Source: Paenibacillus silvae
GTDB lineage: Bacteria > Bacillota > Bacilli > Paenibacillales > Paenibacillaceae
Assembly: GCF_014639235.1 (NCBI RefSeq)
Contig: NZ_BMFU01000003.1
Location: 372,001 to 436,000, forward strand
Length of the DNA stretch: 64,000 nucleotides
Direction of reading: 5' to 3'
Part shown: one piece after another, positions 35,446-44,360 of the stretch
Layout of the letters: every line of letters begins with the position of its first letter
Numbering within the stretch: position 1 is the first letter of the stretch
Program-made: the position numbers and the translations under genes
Notes under the pieces: model-generated
The model's input: only the letters and a program-made list of their open reading frames with translations
Told to the model about the DNA's origin: nothing
The model's database searches: none

Positions 35446-36126
35446 TTACTTTGTTTTACTTTTGCCAAAATACTGCACAACCTGTCCAGCCTGAGCAGCT
35501 GAAACGGCCGCTTTACCTCCCTTGCCTTTGAACTTTGCCCCGTAGTAACGGGCCAAGTCCACTGTTCGAATAAATTCAACCGGTTCTACAGCAGCAGACG
35601 AGCCCTGTGTAATTACACCACTGCCTGAATCCAACAAAAATGAAGGCAGCGGCAGTGAAATCACCTGCTCCAGCCTCGTTGTTACTTTCCGCTGAATCAG
35701 CGCATTCCGGTACGTCATCGTGCCCCTCATAGCAAAAGGCATACCGCCGGATGCCTGAGCCAGCTTCTTCTCTGTGAGACTGGCCCCCTCACCAGCAACT
35801 ATAGTCACAGTGACCTCATTGTCTGCACCCGCCCATCCGAACACAGCTCCCAAGAGACGGTCATCCGTCAGCCTCCAGTACAGGGAATCCTGTTCTCCAG
35901 CAGTATATTCACCTGTCATTGCTTGTTTGTGGCTGTTGTCCCAGCTGAAGGCGGCACGTTCCGCTGCTGCATAAGCATGCTGGTTCAGAAATACCTTTTG
36001 ATACATATACATCGTGAAGAACAGCAGCAGTATCAGAATAAACAGAATAACCGGGAAGACCAGGGAAGCTTCAATGGTGAAGCTCCCTTCCTCCTTTCTC
36101 AGCCTAACTATTCGGGAAAAATTCAT
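35446..36126 (-). CDS. TadE-like pseudopilin
   Basis: 226 residues. The N-terminal processing motif EEG-SFTIEA (cleavage after Gly14, Glu at +5) precedes a membrane helix (SLVFPVILFILILLLFFTMYMY). The remainder is an extracytoplasmic domain. Overlaps the end of the Flp pilin gene by 23 bases, a sign of coupled translation. Minor pseudopilins of this type are needed for Flp pilus assembly. Confidence 0.85.
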   Translation of the reverse strand: MNFSRIVRLRKEEGSFTIEASLVFPVILFILILLLFFTMYMYQKVFLNQHAYAAAERAAFSWDNSHKQAMTGEYTAGEQDSLYWRLTDDRLLGAVFGWAGADNEVTVTIVAGEGASLTEKKLAQASGGMPFAMRGTMTYRNALIQRKVTTRLEQVISLPLPSFLLDSGSGVITQGSSAAVEPVEFIRTVDLARYYGAKFKGKGGKAAVSAAQAGQVVQYFGKSKTK

Positions 36127-36331
36127 TACTTTTGGTGTCCACTTTTGAAAGCAAACTTGTGATCAACGCTGTTATTTGTTTCTTGAATATCAATGCAATA
36201 ATAATGATAACCCCAATAATCAGGATCAGCTCCAGCGTGCCCAGCCCCTCTTCTTCCTTCCATAGAGCTGCTGCCTTGTTCTTCATGACCTCCGTTACAT
36301 ATGCATTCATCTCAATCACCTGCTCTTTCAT
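36104..36331 (-). CDS. flp: Flp1-family type IVb pilin
   Basis: 75 residues, the main structural subunit candidate of the Tad pilus. The leader ends EEEG and is followed by LGTLE, so cleavage after Gly29 puts Glu at +5, the type IVb rule. The hydrophobic helix LELILIIGVIIIIALIF follows, and a short polar tail. AGGTG is seven bases before the ATG. It is preceded by tadC with a 71-base gap, the largest within the upper part of the operon, as expected if pilin expression is boosted separately. Confidence 0.87.
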   Translation of the reverse strand: MKEQVIEMNAYVTEVMKNKAAALWKEEEGLGTLELILIIGVIIIIALIFKKQITALITSLLSKVDTKSNEFFPNS

Positions 36332-36402
36332 TCTGATTCACCTGTCCTCTCAAGCTTGTCCACTTGCACATACCCATATAGTCAATCGTCTTCCCGTTCC
36401 AC

Positions 36403-37272
36403 CTACATATTCATCATCATAAAAGCAGGCGCCCCGATCATAACCACGATCGTAAAGAAGATTAGCACCATGGGAAACACAAGCTTGGAAGATGCCTGTT
36501 CTCCCTTAGCCCGGCTCACTGCCTTACGTTTCTCCCACAGCACATGTGACAGATCCCGCAGCGCCAATACAAAGTCACCTCCCCCGCGCCGAAAATTAAG
36601 CAGCACCGTCGTTGTAAATATCGTCACCTCCTGCACACCACAGCGGCGGCTGAACTGCTCAAAGGCTTGCTGGAACGAGTAGCCGTTATTCCAATCCACC
36701 GCCGCCTTTCTTAATTCGTTGTAGAGCGGATGATGCCGCTCACCTTGACTTGCCACACAGTGCATGATGGCCCGCTGCACCGTCTCCCCCGCTCCTACCA
36801 GCAGCACAATCCGATTGAGCAGCTCAGGCAGCTCTATAAGCATATCCTGATCTCGCCGCTGTACTTTTGCATATAAATCCTTAACCATGGCAAACGGTAC
36901 AGCAATTCCAATCACCAGCCCTCCGACAATTCCGCCAGCGCCTGTATCACCAATAAGTGAGAGCATACAGCCAGCCAGCAGCATCAGCCAAGTGTATGTC
37001 AACATTTCGGCACAATAGAGCAGCGTTTTCTCACCGCTATGCTGAATGCCGTACATCTTCTGAATGGCATGCTGCATACGAAACATAAGCACGGGCAATC
37101 TGCGTCCCACCTCGACCTTGTCCAACAAAAACAGAAACGGGCCATGCATCTTTTTGAAACGTACACCTTGCATATCAAACTGCCGTAAATGTCTGTAGGT
37201 TGGCCCCCGAGTGCGATCAAGCACGATCCAACTCACTCCCAAACTTCCTGCAATGACAAAGGGAAGCAGCAT
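36403..37272 (-). CDS. tadC: Tad secretion inner-membrane protein TadC
   Basis: 289 residues with a type II secretion F-like domain (VAKMQRRDQDMLIELPELLNRIVLLVGAGETVQ-like cytoplasmic region) and hydrophobic helices at the N-terminus, middle and C-terminus (ILFFTIVVMIGAPAFMMM). GspF-domain proteins form the inner-membrane platform moved by the TadA ATPase. Starts 12 bases after tadB. Confidence 0.88.
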   Translation of the reverse strand: MLLPFVIAGSLGVSWIVLDRTRGPTYRHLRQFDMQGVRFKKMHGPFLFLLDKVEVGRRLPVLMFRMQHAIQKMYGIQHSGEKTLLYCAEMLTYTWLMLLAGCMLSLIGDTGAGGIVGGLVIGIAVPFAMVKDLYAKVQRRDQDMLIELPELLNRIVLLVGAGETVQRAIMHCVASQGERHHPLYNELRKAAVDWNNGYSFQQAFEQFSRRCGVQEVTIFTTTVLLNFRRGGGDFVLALRDLSHVLWEKRKAVSRAKGEQASSKLVFPMVLIFFTIVVMIGAPAFMMMNM

Positions 37273-37284
37273 TTTTTCAACTCC

Positions 37285-38046
37285 CTACACTTTGATATCC
37301 ATAATGCGATGTATCCATAAATAACAGCAGACCAGTACAGCAAGTGCCACGGTGGAAATAAGGTATCCCATCCCGCTGTATAACGGCTCCATGAAATGGC
37401 TGGCTGTCAGGTTCAGAAACAGCAGAAAAATGAAAGGCGCTGCAAACATCACCTTCGATTCAAATCTTTTCTGCGCGACAGCAACCATAATATCCTGTTG
37501 TATATCCAGCTTTTCTCCGATCACTGCGGACGTACGACGAACCACTTCCACCAGATCACCGCCTGTTCGCTTACATGTAATAAACACATCTGCAAAATTT
37601 GTAATGTCCTCGATCTGTGCCCGATCCGAGAAATCCAGCAGCGCTTCTTCAATGGGCTGCCCGTACTCCATTCGAGTTCTTAATATCGTGAACTCCCGGA
37701 TCAGATCCGTATCTGCCTCAGGATTCAACATACGCAGATCCTCCACAGATTCCTTAAAACCGTTCTCGACTGATTTCCCAGCCGCGAGTGCTGAAGACAA
37801 GGCATAAAGAGCTTGCTTGAAATGCAGACTTAGCGTCGTTCTTCTGCGTTCCAGCAGTACGTTTCTCCAAAACCCGGGCACCCATATGCAGCCTGCAGCC
37901 AATACAGCTCCTGCAAGCAAGTGATGGTAGAACAGCAGGCCCACACAGAAAAATAATGAACCGCTAACGATTATGCACATTAGCCGCTGTCTTGTAGTGA
38001 GCATATATACGGTGTAATCCGTTAACATCTGGCTGCTCTGAGTCAC
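37285..38046 (-). CDS. tadB: Tad secretion inner-membrane protein TadB
   Basis: 253 residues. N-terminal helices (about residues 20-50) are followed by the GspF-type cytoplasmic domain (QALYALSSALAAGKSVENGF, CKRTGGDLVEVVRRTS) and two C-terminal helices. Works with TadC as the platform of the Flp pilus machine. Its ATG overlaps the tadA stop by four bases. Confidence 0.88.
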   Translation of the reverse strand: MTQSSQMLTDYTVYMLTTRQRLMCIIVSGSLFFCVGLLFYHHLLAGAVLAAGCIWVPGFWRNVLLERRRTTLSLHFKQALYALSSALAAGKSVENGFKESVEDLRMLNPEADTDLIREFTILRTRMEYGQPIEEALLDFSDRAQIEDITNFADVFITCKRTGGDLVEVVRRTSAVIGEKLDIQQDIMVAVAQKRFESKVMFAAPFIFLLFLNLTASHFMEPLYSGMGYLISTVALAVLVCCYLWIHRIMDIKV

Positions 38047-39353
38047 CTTGGATCACCTCCTCCTGAGCACGTGTGTTGTCCTTCCATTTGCTCTATGTAT
38101 CGATCCAGCCATTCTCCCAGCCCAGCCATCCGGATTTTATCTACCTTCAACAGTCTTCCTATTTGCACCAATCCGCCAATAATGCGGCCTTCCCGTTCCT
38201 CCTGTTCCTGGAAACGAAATAACGGGTTTAGAAGCACTTCACCCTCCTCCATCCCGATGACTTCACTTATTTCGGTCACCCGTCGTGAATGATCCCGCAT
38301 CCGGGAGAGATGGACAAAAATATCTATGGCCGAACTAATCTGCTGTCTTACAACCGCAATGGGAAGCTCTGCACCGCTGAGCACCATCGTTTCGAGCCTG
38401 CTGATCATGTCCGAGACTGTATTGGCATGCCCGGTGGATAACGAACCATCATGTCCTGTATTCATCGCCTGCAGCATATCGAGCGCCTCCATCCCCCTTA
38501 CCTCCCCAATGACAATGCGATTTGGACGCATTCGCAGCGAGGACTTGATCAGGTCCCGGATAGAAATTTGGCCTTTTCCTTCGGTATTGGCATTACGCGT
38601 CTCCAGAGATACAAGATTGGGCACCGTCACAATCTGCAATTCTGCAGAATCCTCAACCGTAATAATCCGCTCATCGGAAGGAATGAACTGTGATAAGGCA
38701 TTCAGAAAAGTTGTTTTACCAGACCCGGTTCCTCCACCGATAAAAATGTTGTATTTACTGCGTACTAACTGCTGTAACAATATCGCTGCCTCCTGATGCA
38801 AGGCCCCCTTCTCAATCAGATCAGACATCGTCATCGGTTCACTCGGGAACTTCCGAATGGTCATCGTTGGGCCCTTGAGCGCGATAGGAGGCAGCACAAT
38901 GTTGACCCGCGACCCATCCTTGAGACGAGCATCTACAATCGGAGAAGATTCATTCACAATCCGGTTTACTCCCGAAACAATCATCTGAATAATATCCTCC
39001 AGCCGCTCTCTGGACTCAAACTGCAGCGGAATACGCCTCACATTCCCCTCCTGCTCCACAAAGATCTCCTGATGACTGTTAATCATAATCTCCGTAATGT
39101 CCGGGTGATCCACCAGGGGCTGCAAAATATCCAACCCGCGAAACGAATCAAACAATCGTTGTACCCATGCATGACGTTCGCCTGAAGTCAGGTCTTCCAG
39201 ATTCGGATCACCGAGAACCTTCCTTTCAATCCCAAGCCACAGCTCCTCATCTCCTGCAGAAGAAGTGAGATCGAGAGATGAACGAACCTCTCTGCGCATC
39301 CGCTGAAACTGCTGCTCCTGATCCAGTATGTTCCATGACCGCTCTGTCATCAT
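38043..39353 (-). CDS. tadA: Tad pilus assembly ATPase TadA/CpaF
   Basis: 436 residues, a hexameric secretion ATPase of the GspE/VirB11 superfamily. Walker A GGGTGSGKTT near residue 220, the Asp/His box region, Walker B in RIVIGEVRGMEALDML and the His box STGHANTVSDM are all present. It powers Flp pilus assembly on TadB/TadC. GAGGAG is eight bases from the ATG at 39353, which overlaps the tadZ stop as ATGA; a TTG at 39359 is less likely. Confidence 0.93.
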   Translation of the reverse strand: MMTERSWNILDQEQQFQRMRREVRSSLDLTSSAGDEELWLGIERKVLGDPNLEDLTSGERHAWVQRLFDSFRGLDILQPLVDHPDITEIMINSHQEIFVEQEGNVRRIPLQFESRERLEDIIQMIVSGVNRIVNESSPIVDARLKDGSRVNIVLPPIALKGPTMTIRKFPSEPMTMSDLIEKGALHQEAAILLQQLVRSKYNIFIGGGTGSGKTTFLNALSQFIPSDERIITVEDSAELQIVTVPNLVSLETRNANTEGKGQISIRDLIKSSLRMRPNRIVIGEVRGMEALDMLQAMNTGHDGSLSTGHANTVSDMISRLETMVLSGAELPIAVVRQQISSAIDIFVHLSRMRDHSRRVTEISEVIGMEEGEVLLNPLFRFQEQEEREGRIIGGLVQIGRLLKVDKIRMAGLGEWLDRYIEQMEGQHTCSGGGDPR

Positions 39354-40684
39354 GCCCAATGCTCCTCTGAATGAATTTGCCCCGTACGCCTTCGCTCTTC
39401 TTCTTCAGACTGGAGCAGCAGGTCACACAGCCACTTCACTTCACGCTGGAAGATCGGCGAGCTTAACATGACCTCCTCCTGATTCAGCTGCTTCCATGAA
39501 GGGATATAGGGCAGGACCGCATCCACATGCAGATCAGCTCTAGGCAGCGAATTAAGCAACTGCTCCCGATACTCGTTTATGACAAAATACGTACGCTCCA
39601 ATACACTCCCAAGCATCTCCGGCCGAGTTCGCTCGGCATGCTGCAGCCATTGACCCCATCGGTGCATCGCAGCAAGGTCATCCTTCACCAGCCAGATAAA
39701 CATATCCGCGTTTTCGAGTACACCTTCACTTCGTTCATCCCAGCCGGAGTCCCCATCCAGAATTAACACCTCATACTGTCCACAGCCGACCAAAAACCGG
39801 ATCAAGTCAGTTGTATCCGTTTTCGACATCTGCAGCATTTCCTTCCGATTGGCTAACGGCCAAAACACATCTGACTTCAATGTCTCATGCCGCATGACAT
39901 ATGCCTCCACTGCTTTGATTTTCCCCGTAGTTATCGCATCGTCAGGCAAGCCAGAACAAGCACCTGTGCTTCTGTTGCCCTGTTCCTTAACGCCTTGTGC
40001 CGCGACTTGCACCGACTCTCGTCCTTGCTCTGATCGCTGGACCTGAAGCCTCCCCCCGCTGACCTCCCTTCGGCGGGCCTTCAGATCGTACAGCAGCCGT
40101 GACAATCCCGTTTCAGCATCAGCCAGAGGTTTATTGCTCTGTCGAAACCCTTTCTCCAGAAAAGGAAATGAGCTGTCCATCGTCTCCAGATTGAGATAGA
40201 GCACAGAATAACCAGCAAGCCCGAGCTGCTTGGCCAGATGCAGGGAGACTGTTGTTTTACCGCTCCCTCCGGACGCAGACACTACAGCGATACTTAACGT
40301 GTTCCGACCTGAACGCGGACTTCTCCGGCTTTGCGGCTGCCGACATGCATTCCTTACCGCTTCCAGCAGCACAGGTAATGGCTGATATTTCATAAGCCGC
40401 TTCGTCTCAGGTTCTGCATCCTGTCCTTCACTAAGCAGGAGCCATGAGACCCCCGAATGCTCCCCCCCGTTCAACAGCCAAGGATTCAAAAACTCGGGCT
40501 CAGCAACGAGCAGTTCGGGCATTTCTCGTTCATCCTGTTCAAGCATGTAACTGCTGAATGCTTCCCACTCGGAAAAGGCAATGAATCGCATATGAGAGCC
40601 AGATGAGCTGCGCTGCACATAATCGAGCCAGGCACGAAGATAATCTTTATCCCTCGATACCAGCACCACTTTGAGTACAATCAC
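39350..40684 (-). CDS. tadZ: TadZ/CpaE-like AAA ATPase
   Basis: 444 residues. An atypical receiver-like N-terminal domain (LKVVLVSRDKDYLRAWLDYV) is followed by a MinD/ParA-type ATPase with the deviant Walker A SASGGSGKTTVS near residue 135. TadZ proteins mark the cell pole for Tad pilus assembly. It starts with GTG, preceded by GGGAG. First gene of the operon, downstream of a promoter and a terminator-like hairpin (40713-40762). Confidence 0.85.
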   Translation of the reverse strand: MIVLKVVLVSRDKDYLRAWLDYVQRSSSGSHMRFIAFSEWEAFSSYMLEQDEREMPELLVAEPEFLNPWLLNGGEHSGVSWLLLSEGQDAEPETKRLMKYQPLPVLLEAVRNACRQPQSRRSPRSGRNTLSIAVVSASGGSGKTTVSLHLAKQLGLAGYSVLYLNLETMDSSFPFLEKGFRQSNKPLADAETGLSRLLYDLKARRREVSGGRLQVQRSEQGRESVQVAAQGVKEQGNRSTGACSGLPDDAITTGKIKAVEAYVMRHETLKSDVFWPLANRKEMLQMSKTDTTDLIRFLVGCGQYEVLILDGDSGWDERSEGVLENADMFIWLVKDDLAAMHRWGQWLQHAERTRPEMLGSVLERTYFVINEYREQLLNSLPRADLHVDAVLPYIPSWKQLNQEEVMLSSPIFQREVKWLCDLLLQSEEEERRRTGQIHSEEHWA

Positions 40685-40712
40685 TTACTGCTTCACTCCC
40701 TGCAAAAAGCAC

Positions 40713-40762
40713 AAAAAAAACACCGCCCATTATCCGCATGAACATGCAGAATATGGACGGTG
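40713..40762 (-). terminator. Intrinsic terminator between the VOC gene and tadZ
   Basis: CACCG-CCAT-GCATG pairs with CATGC-ATGG-CGGTG and is followed by eight T residues on the minus strand. It ends only 28 bases before the tadZ start. It lies downstream of a promoter candidate (40792-40820), so it may also attenuate the tad operon. Confidence 0.88.
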
Positions 40763-40791
40763 CTTCCGTCACGTGCTATGAATTTATAGAT

Positions 40792-40820
40792 ACTATATCA
40801 TACAAAATCTGGACGAGCAA
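40792..40820 (-). promoter_or_regulatory. Candidate promoter of the tad operon
   Basis: On the minus strand TTGCTC (40815-40820) and TATAGT (40792-40797) are 17 bases apart. Transcripts would cross the hairpin at 40713-40762 before tadZ. Confidence 0.4.
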
Positions 40821-40843
40821 CACATTTATTCTAACCTTTTTAC

Positions 40844-41227
40844 CTAAGAGCCGTAAGGTGCGCCAAATTCAATAATATTTCGATCAGGATCAAGAATAAA
40901 TATCTGGGCGAATCCAGCCACGCTATCAGGTCTCGCCTCATATTCGATGCCCTGCTGCTCCAGCCAGGCAATCGTCTCTGAATAGCTGACCACCCACAGT
41001 GCAAAATGCCCATCGGTCGTATCAATTCCTGCTTCACGAAGCGTATGCCCTTCTGGATGCTGAAGCAGATGAAGCTGCTGACTTCCAATCGCATACCACG
41101 CACCCGTTGAACGAAACGGCGGACGTTCAATTTCCTGCATGCCTAACAAGCCGGAATAAAACTTTTTTGCTGTCTCCAAATCTCGAACCGCCAAGCTCAC
41201 ATGATGAATATGTGCATATCTAATCAT
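40844..41227 (-). CDS. VOC-superfamily (glyoxalase-like) protein
   Basis: 127 residues forming two beta-alpha-beta-beta-beta modules. Conserved elements are IHHVSLAVRDLETAKKFYSGLLG at the start, a central His (HLLQHPEGH), GHFALWV, and the final LDPDRNIIEF with Glu as the likely metal ligand. Members are glyoxalases, dioxygenases or antibiotic-resistance proteins; the precise role is not apparent. GGAGAGGGGG precedes the ATG. Monocistronic, with a terminator behind it. Confidence 0.88.
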   Translation of the reverse strand: MIRYAHIHHVSLAVRDLETAKKFYSGLLGMQEIERPPFRSTGAWYAIGSQQLHLLQHPEGHTLREAGIDTTDGHFALWVVSYSETIAWLEQQGIEYEARPDSVAGFAQIFILDPDRNIIEFGAPYGS

Positions 41228-41316
41228 CTCTGAATTGCCCCCTCTCCGGTGTCTGCAACAAAAAACATAAAGCCCCCCGTCTATTCTATACCATTTTGAA
41301 GTGCCACCAAAGTCCC

Positions 41317-41379
41317 AAAAAAAACACCCCTGCTCCTCATCCGGCTACCAACTGGTTAATCCGAACTCAGAGTCAGGGG
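41317..41379 (-). terminator. Terminator of the DUF6612-like lipoprotein gene
   Basis: CCCCTG...CAGGGG close a longer imperfect stem with an inner ACCA/TGGT, followed by eight T residues on the minus strand. Confidence 0.75.
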
Positions 41380-41435
41380 AATTCCCATTATTCCTTATTT
41401 AGTTCCACGTTTCCCTTATTCAGTTCCGCGTCGGC

Positions 41436-42296
41436 TTATTTTGCAGCGTCCAAAGCCTCTTGAGGAACCTTGATTTCTGCTACCTTGTCATGGTTGGAGA
41501 ACGATGTGTCCATTTTCATGTCCATTGTCATTTTCTGACCGCTTTGCTCCATCTCCATCACCATCGCTACATCCATTTTCTCAAGCAGAGACGTCTCTTT
41601 GTTAATCCAATATTTCATTTTCATGCTCTTGATGTTCATTTGATCCAGCAAAGCCTGCATTTGAGCATCTGAGCCGTTTTGTTCCATCACGGATTTAGCC
41701 AATTCCTTGACATTGTCACCCGAAACATCCGCATTGAGGACATAGCTGTCGCCCTCTTCTGTAATTTTGATATCTTCTTTCACTTTCTTGAATTGATCCA
41801 GTTCTTTTTCCGGATTCATGCTTGCTTTCATCTGCTCAATCAATTCCTTCGATTGGGCCTCAGGGATGCTTACCCACTGGTCTCCAACCTGGGAATAAAT
41901 ATTTTCCGAAGTAATGTACTGTTTCACATTTTGCTTCTGTCCGGACATATCCATTTCCATCTCTTGATAGATCATCATCGGATCTTTAATGATATCCATC
42001 TTGAGTGATGTTTTCACCTGCTGGTCCTGAGATTGCTCTCCGGCATCCACCTTGATTTGCTGATCAATATTCGCTTCCGTAGTGAAGCTTTTCAGCGCTT
42101 TAGTTGCCTCACCTGTTTTGGCAAGCAATTCGTCCAGTGTAGGAACAGCCGCACTCTGTCCTTCTGTGTTGTTGCTCTCCGTTGTTGTTGATCCACTTCC
42201 TGTCGCCGGCGCTGCGGAGTTGTCTTTATCGTTTCCGCATGCTGCCAAGCTCATTACTAGTAAAGCCCCAATAATCATTGTCGTCCACTTCTTCAA
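41436..42296 (-). CDS. Lipoprotein, DUF6612/LppX-like
   Basis: 286 residues. The signal KKWTTMIIGALLVMSLAACG ends in a lipobox with Cys20, followed by a Ser/Thr/Asn-rich linker and a soluble domain of the LppX/LolA-like half-barrel type (ATKALKSFTTEANIDQQIK, MDIIKDPMMIYQEMEMDM). Unusually Met-rich. The frame begins at 42368, but the first 24 residues would spoil the signal peptide. TTG at 42296 has GGGAGG eight bases upstream and makes a normal signal, so it is taken as the start. Likely binds a lipid or hydrophobic ligand at the cell surface; function unknown. Confidence 0.83.
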   Translation of the reverse strand: MKKWTTMIIGALLVMSLAACGNDKDNSAAPATGSGSTTTESNNTEGQSAAVPTLDELLAKTGEATKALKSFTTEANIDQQIKVDAGEQSQDQQVKTSLKMDIIKDPMMIYQEMEMDMSGQKQNVKQYITSENIYSQVGDQWVSIPEAQSKELIEQMKASMNPEKELDQFKKVKEDIKITEEGDSYVLNADVSGDNVKELAKSVMEQNGSDAQMQALLDQMNIKSMKMKYWINKETSLLEKMDVAMVMEMEQSGQKMTMDMKMDTSFSNHDKVAEIKVPQEALDAAK

Positions 42297-42425
42297 GTTG
42301 TTATCCTCCCAATAATGTAAAAATAATGTGACCAGCGTTATTACCCAATAATTGCCGATATTAATCATCTTACAGGCAATTTCTTACTTATGGAAGATTA
42401 TCCTGAAAAACCGCTACTTATATAC

Positions 42426-42851
42426 TTATAGAAATCGTTCTTTAGTCTCAGGAGTAGGCAGCATACATGCTTCATCCTTCCCAAACCAGCGGTACCGATT
42501 ACGCGCAACCCAGTTGTAAACTGCATTCCGAATGAATTTTGGAACGATGATCAATCCGTAGAACAGCGGGTAGGGAAATTTCAAACCTTTAGCCAATCTT
42601 AATGCAGCAGTTGAGCGTGTATAGTATTTTCCATCTTCAATCAACACAAACGTATCCATACTGTCTGTGCTCAGGCCCCCCTTTTCCAGCAACCCCTTAG
42701 CCACATCGGATTGAAGTGATGCAAAATGATATTTCCCTTTCGGGTCCCGCTTGATAATCCATTTCGTTAATCCCTGGCAGAAGTGACACACGCCATCCAC
42801 AAGAACGATCGGGTGTCCCTGATGTTTATCCCTTGGATCTGCTGTCATCAT
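42426..42851 (-). CDS. DCC-family thiol-disulfide oxidoreductase (DUF393)
   Basis: 141 residues. The DCC motif is VDGVCHFC (Asp19, Cys22, Cys25), followed by the thioredoxin-like core (KYHFASLQSD, STAALRLAKGL) and the C-terminal RNRYRWFGKDEACMLP. GAGGAGG is five bases before the ATG pair at 42851/42848. A longer frame (to 42968) would run through the terminator of the upstream gene and is rejected. Role in redox or membrane-linked processes is not established. Confidence 0.88.
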   Translation of the reverse strand: MMTADPRDKHQGHPIVLVDGVCHFCQGLTKWIIKRDPKGKYHFASLQSDVAKGLLEKGGLSTDSMDTFVLIEDGKYYTRSTAALRLAKGLKFPYPLFYGLIIVPKFIRNAVYNWVARNRYRWFGKDEACMLPTPETKERFL

Positions 42852-42920
42852 GTTAGCCTCCTCATCTGGCGCTGTTACATTACTTACCCACTTTGGAGCA
42901 CAACCTTTCTCCTGCAAAAA

Positions 42921-42952
42921 AAGAAAAAAAGCGCAGGCACTGTGCCCACGCT
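42921..42952 (-). terminator. Terminator of the 42969-43247 gene
   Basis: AGCG-GGGCAC and GTGCC-GCGCT form a compact hairpin followed by a long T/C-T tract on the minus strand. Confidence 0.85.
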
Positions 42953-42968
42953 CATATTTGTCAGCCAA

Positions 42969-43247
42969 TTACTCAGCCAATGCTTTTTGCATCCATTCGT
43001 CTTCGATCATTTGCTGATGCAGATCGCCTGACCATTGATCCATGCATTTGCAGATGAAATCTTTACGGCATACAGGACAAGGTGTCTTTTGCAGACGGCT
43101 GATTGCAGTCATTTTCCATTCCGGTGCTTTGGAGTAGAATACACGGCACTGTGTACCATCTACCAGTTTCATTGTAAATTCGTACAAACCGTCTTTTTCA
43201 TTTTTGCTGGCTACTTGCAGTTGTGCAATACTTGGTCTATAAGACAT
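42969..43247 (-). CDS. Small protein with a Cys-rich C-terminal motif, unknown function
   Basis: 92 residues. The N-terminal half has beta character (QLQVASKNEKDGLYEFTMKLVDGTQCRVFYS). The second half carries CPVCRKDFICKC, four cysteines plausible for zinc binding. I do not recognise a named family. AGGTG is six bases before the ATG at 43247; the upstream start at 43268 is not supported. A clear terminator follows. Confidence 0.72.
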   Translation of the reverse strand: MSYRPSIAQLQVASKNEKDGLYEFTMKLVDGTQCRVFYSKAPEWKMTAISRLQKTPCPVCRKDFICKCMDQWSGDLHQQMIEDEWMQKALAE

Positions 43248-43351
43248 GGATATCACCTGTGAATTCAAATTTGGTTCATGCTAATGACACTGACACTTTT
43301 CGTACTAAGTCATATTAAAGAAATTTCAGGTCAATGTCAACTCAAGAACAC

Positions 43352-43597
43352 TCATCCGCCAAACAGAATATCCAGAATGGTGCCGACTTGTCCCTGCTTC
43401 TTTCCTTTGAGCACATCCGGATTAAAAACCTCCACATACCCGCAGGACGTACAGGATACAAACAAATAATGATTATGCTGAATATCAAACACCTTGCTCA
43501 GCCCTGCTCCCGACATCGAAACCTCCTTGATGCTGCAATCCGTACCCCGGCATTTGGTGCATACAAATCTTCTCTCAATCATCTCTTCAATACTCAT
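43352..43597 (-). CDS. Zinc-ribbon protein, unknown function
   Basis: 81 residues. Two CxxC-type knuckles (CTKCRGTDC near residues 13-21 and CTSCG near 49-53) make a zinc ribbon, framed by short strands (HNHYLFVSCTSCGYVEVFNPDVL) and a glycine-rich end. Such small proteins may bind nucleic acid or partner proteins. A GGGGGGA site lies upstream of the ATG. Monocistronic. Confidence 0.77.
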   Translation of the reverse strand: MSIEEMIERRFVCTKCRGTDCSIKEVSMSGAGLSKVFDIQHNHYLFVSCTSCGYVEVFNPDVLKGKKQGQVGTILDILFGG

Positions 43598-43736
43598 GAC
43601 CGTCCCCCCTTATGGAAATGTGTAGCATGAAGTGATCAATATGTGGCATGAAAAATTATACTGACTGTTCTGTTATGTAAAAGAGTACGCGCTAACCAGG
43701 GAATTTTCCTTCCCTTTGTTTCATATTCAGGTAACC

Positions 43737-43802
43737 AAGCACCAAGCCCTGCTGAGCTGCCAGCAGGGCTTGGTGCTTGAACATGAGGTATCGCAAGATA
43801 CC
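43737..43802. terminator. Two hairpins downstream of ohr
   Basis: AAGCACCAAGCCCTGCT is mirrored perfectly at 43762-43778 around an 8-base loop, and GGTATC/GATACC lies at 43787-43802. They sit between the ohr stop and the zinc-ribbon gene; a clear T tract is missing. Confidence 0.55.
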
Positions 43803-43855
43803 CTGCTCTTTATTTTACGCATGACTCTTGAAGAAGAGCCAACTTATTTGTGCAA

Positions 43856-44275
43856 TCATACTACATTCAGCACAACGTCGATGTTGCCGCGTGTAGCTTT
43901 GGAGTACGGGCAGAAGTCATGCGCCTTGCGAGCAAGCTCCTCCGCCTGACCGTGATCTACTCCCGGCATGCTTACATCCAGACGCACCGCCAGCTTGAAG
44001 CCATCATCTGCCGGGTCTTTACCGATGGATACGTTGCTCGTTACAACGACATTTTCCAGTTTTACGCCTGCTTTGCGGGCTACGTTTGCCAGAGCACTTT
44101 CATAACAGGCTCCGTAACCGGCTGCAAACAGCTGCTCAGGGTTTGTCCCTTCACCGCCGGCCCCCCCCAGCTCTTTCGGCATTTTCAGATCATGCTGCAG
44201 TACACCATCCGAAGAAGCTACCGAACCTGTGCGTCCACCTTTTACCGTTGCTGTTGCTGTATATAAAGCTTCCAT
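43856..44275 (-). CDS. ohr: Organic hydroperoxide resistance protein Ohr
   Basis: 139 residues of the OsmC/Ohr family, a thiol peroxidase reducing organic and lipid hydroperoxides. Both redox cysteines are present: Cys57 in GYGACYESAL and Cys122 in HDFCPYSKAT. The N-terminal YTATATVKGGRTG and the NPEQLFAAGY segment mark the Ohr branch rather than OsmC. GAAGGAGAG precedes the ATG. No adjacent ohrR was seen. Confidence 0.93.
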   Translation of the reverse strand: MEALYTATATVKGGRTGSVASSDGVLQHDLKMPKELGGAGGEGTNPEQLFAAGYGACYESALANVARKAGVKLENVVVTSNVSIGKDPADDGFKLAVRLDVSMPGVDHGQAEELARKAHDFCPYSKATRGNIDVVLNVV

Positions 44276-44360
44276 CAGAATCTCTCCTTCGCTGTTAAAA
44301 TTTGAACTGCCTACAATTCATTTTAAACCTCTGGCTCGTTTTGAAACGCCTTGACCTTGT

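Noticed and set aside
42852..42968. Longer N-terminus for the DCC protein
   Set aside because: It would translate through the terminator of the upstream gene, and a perfect ribosome binding site marks ATG 42851.
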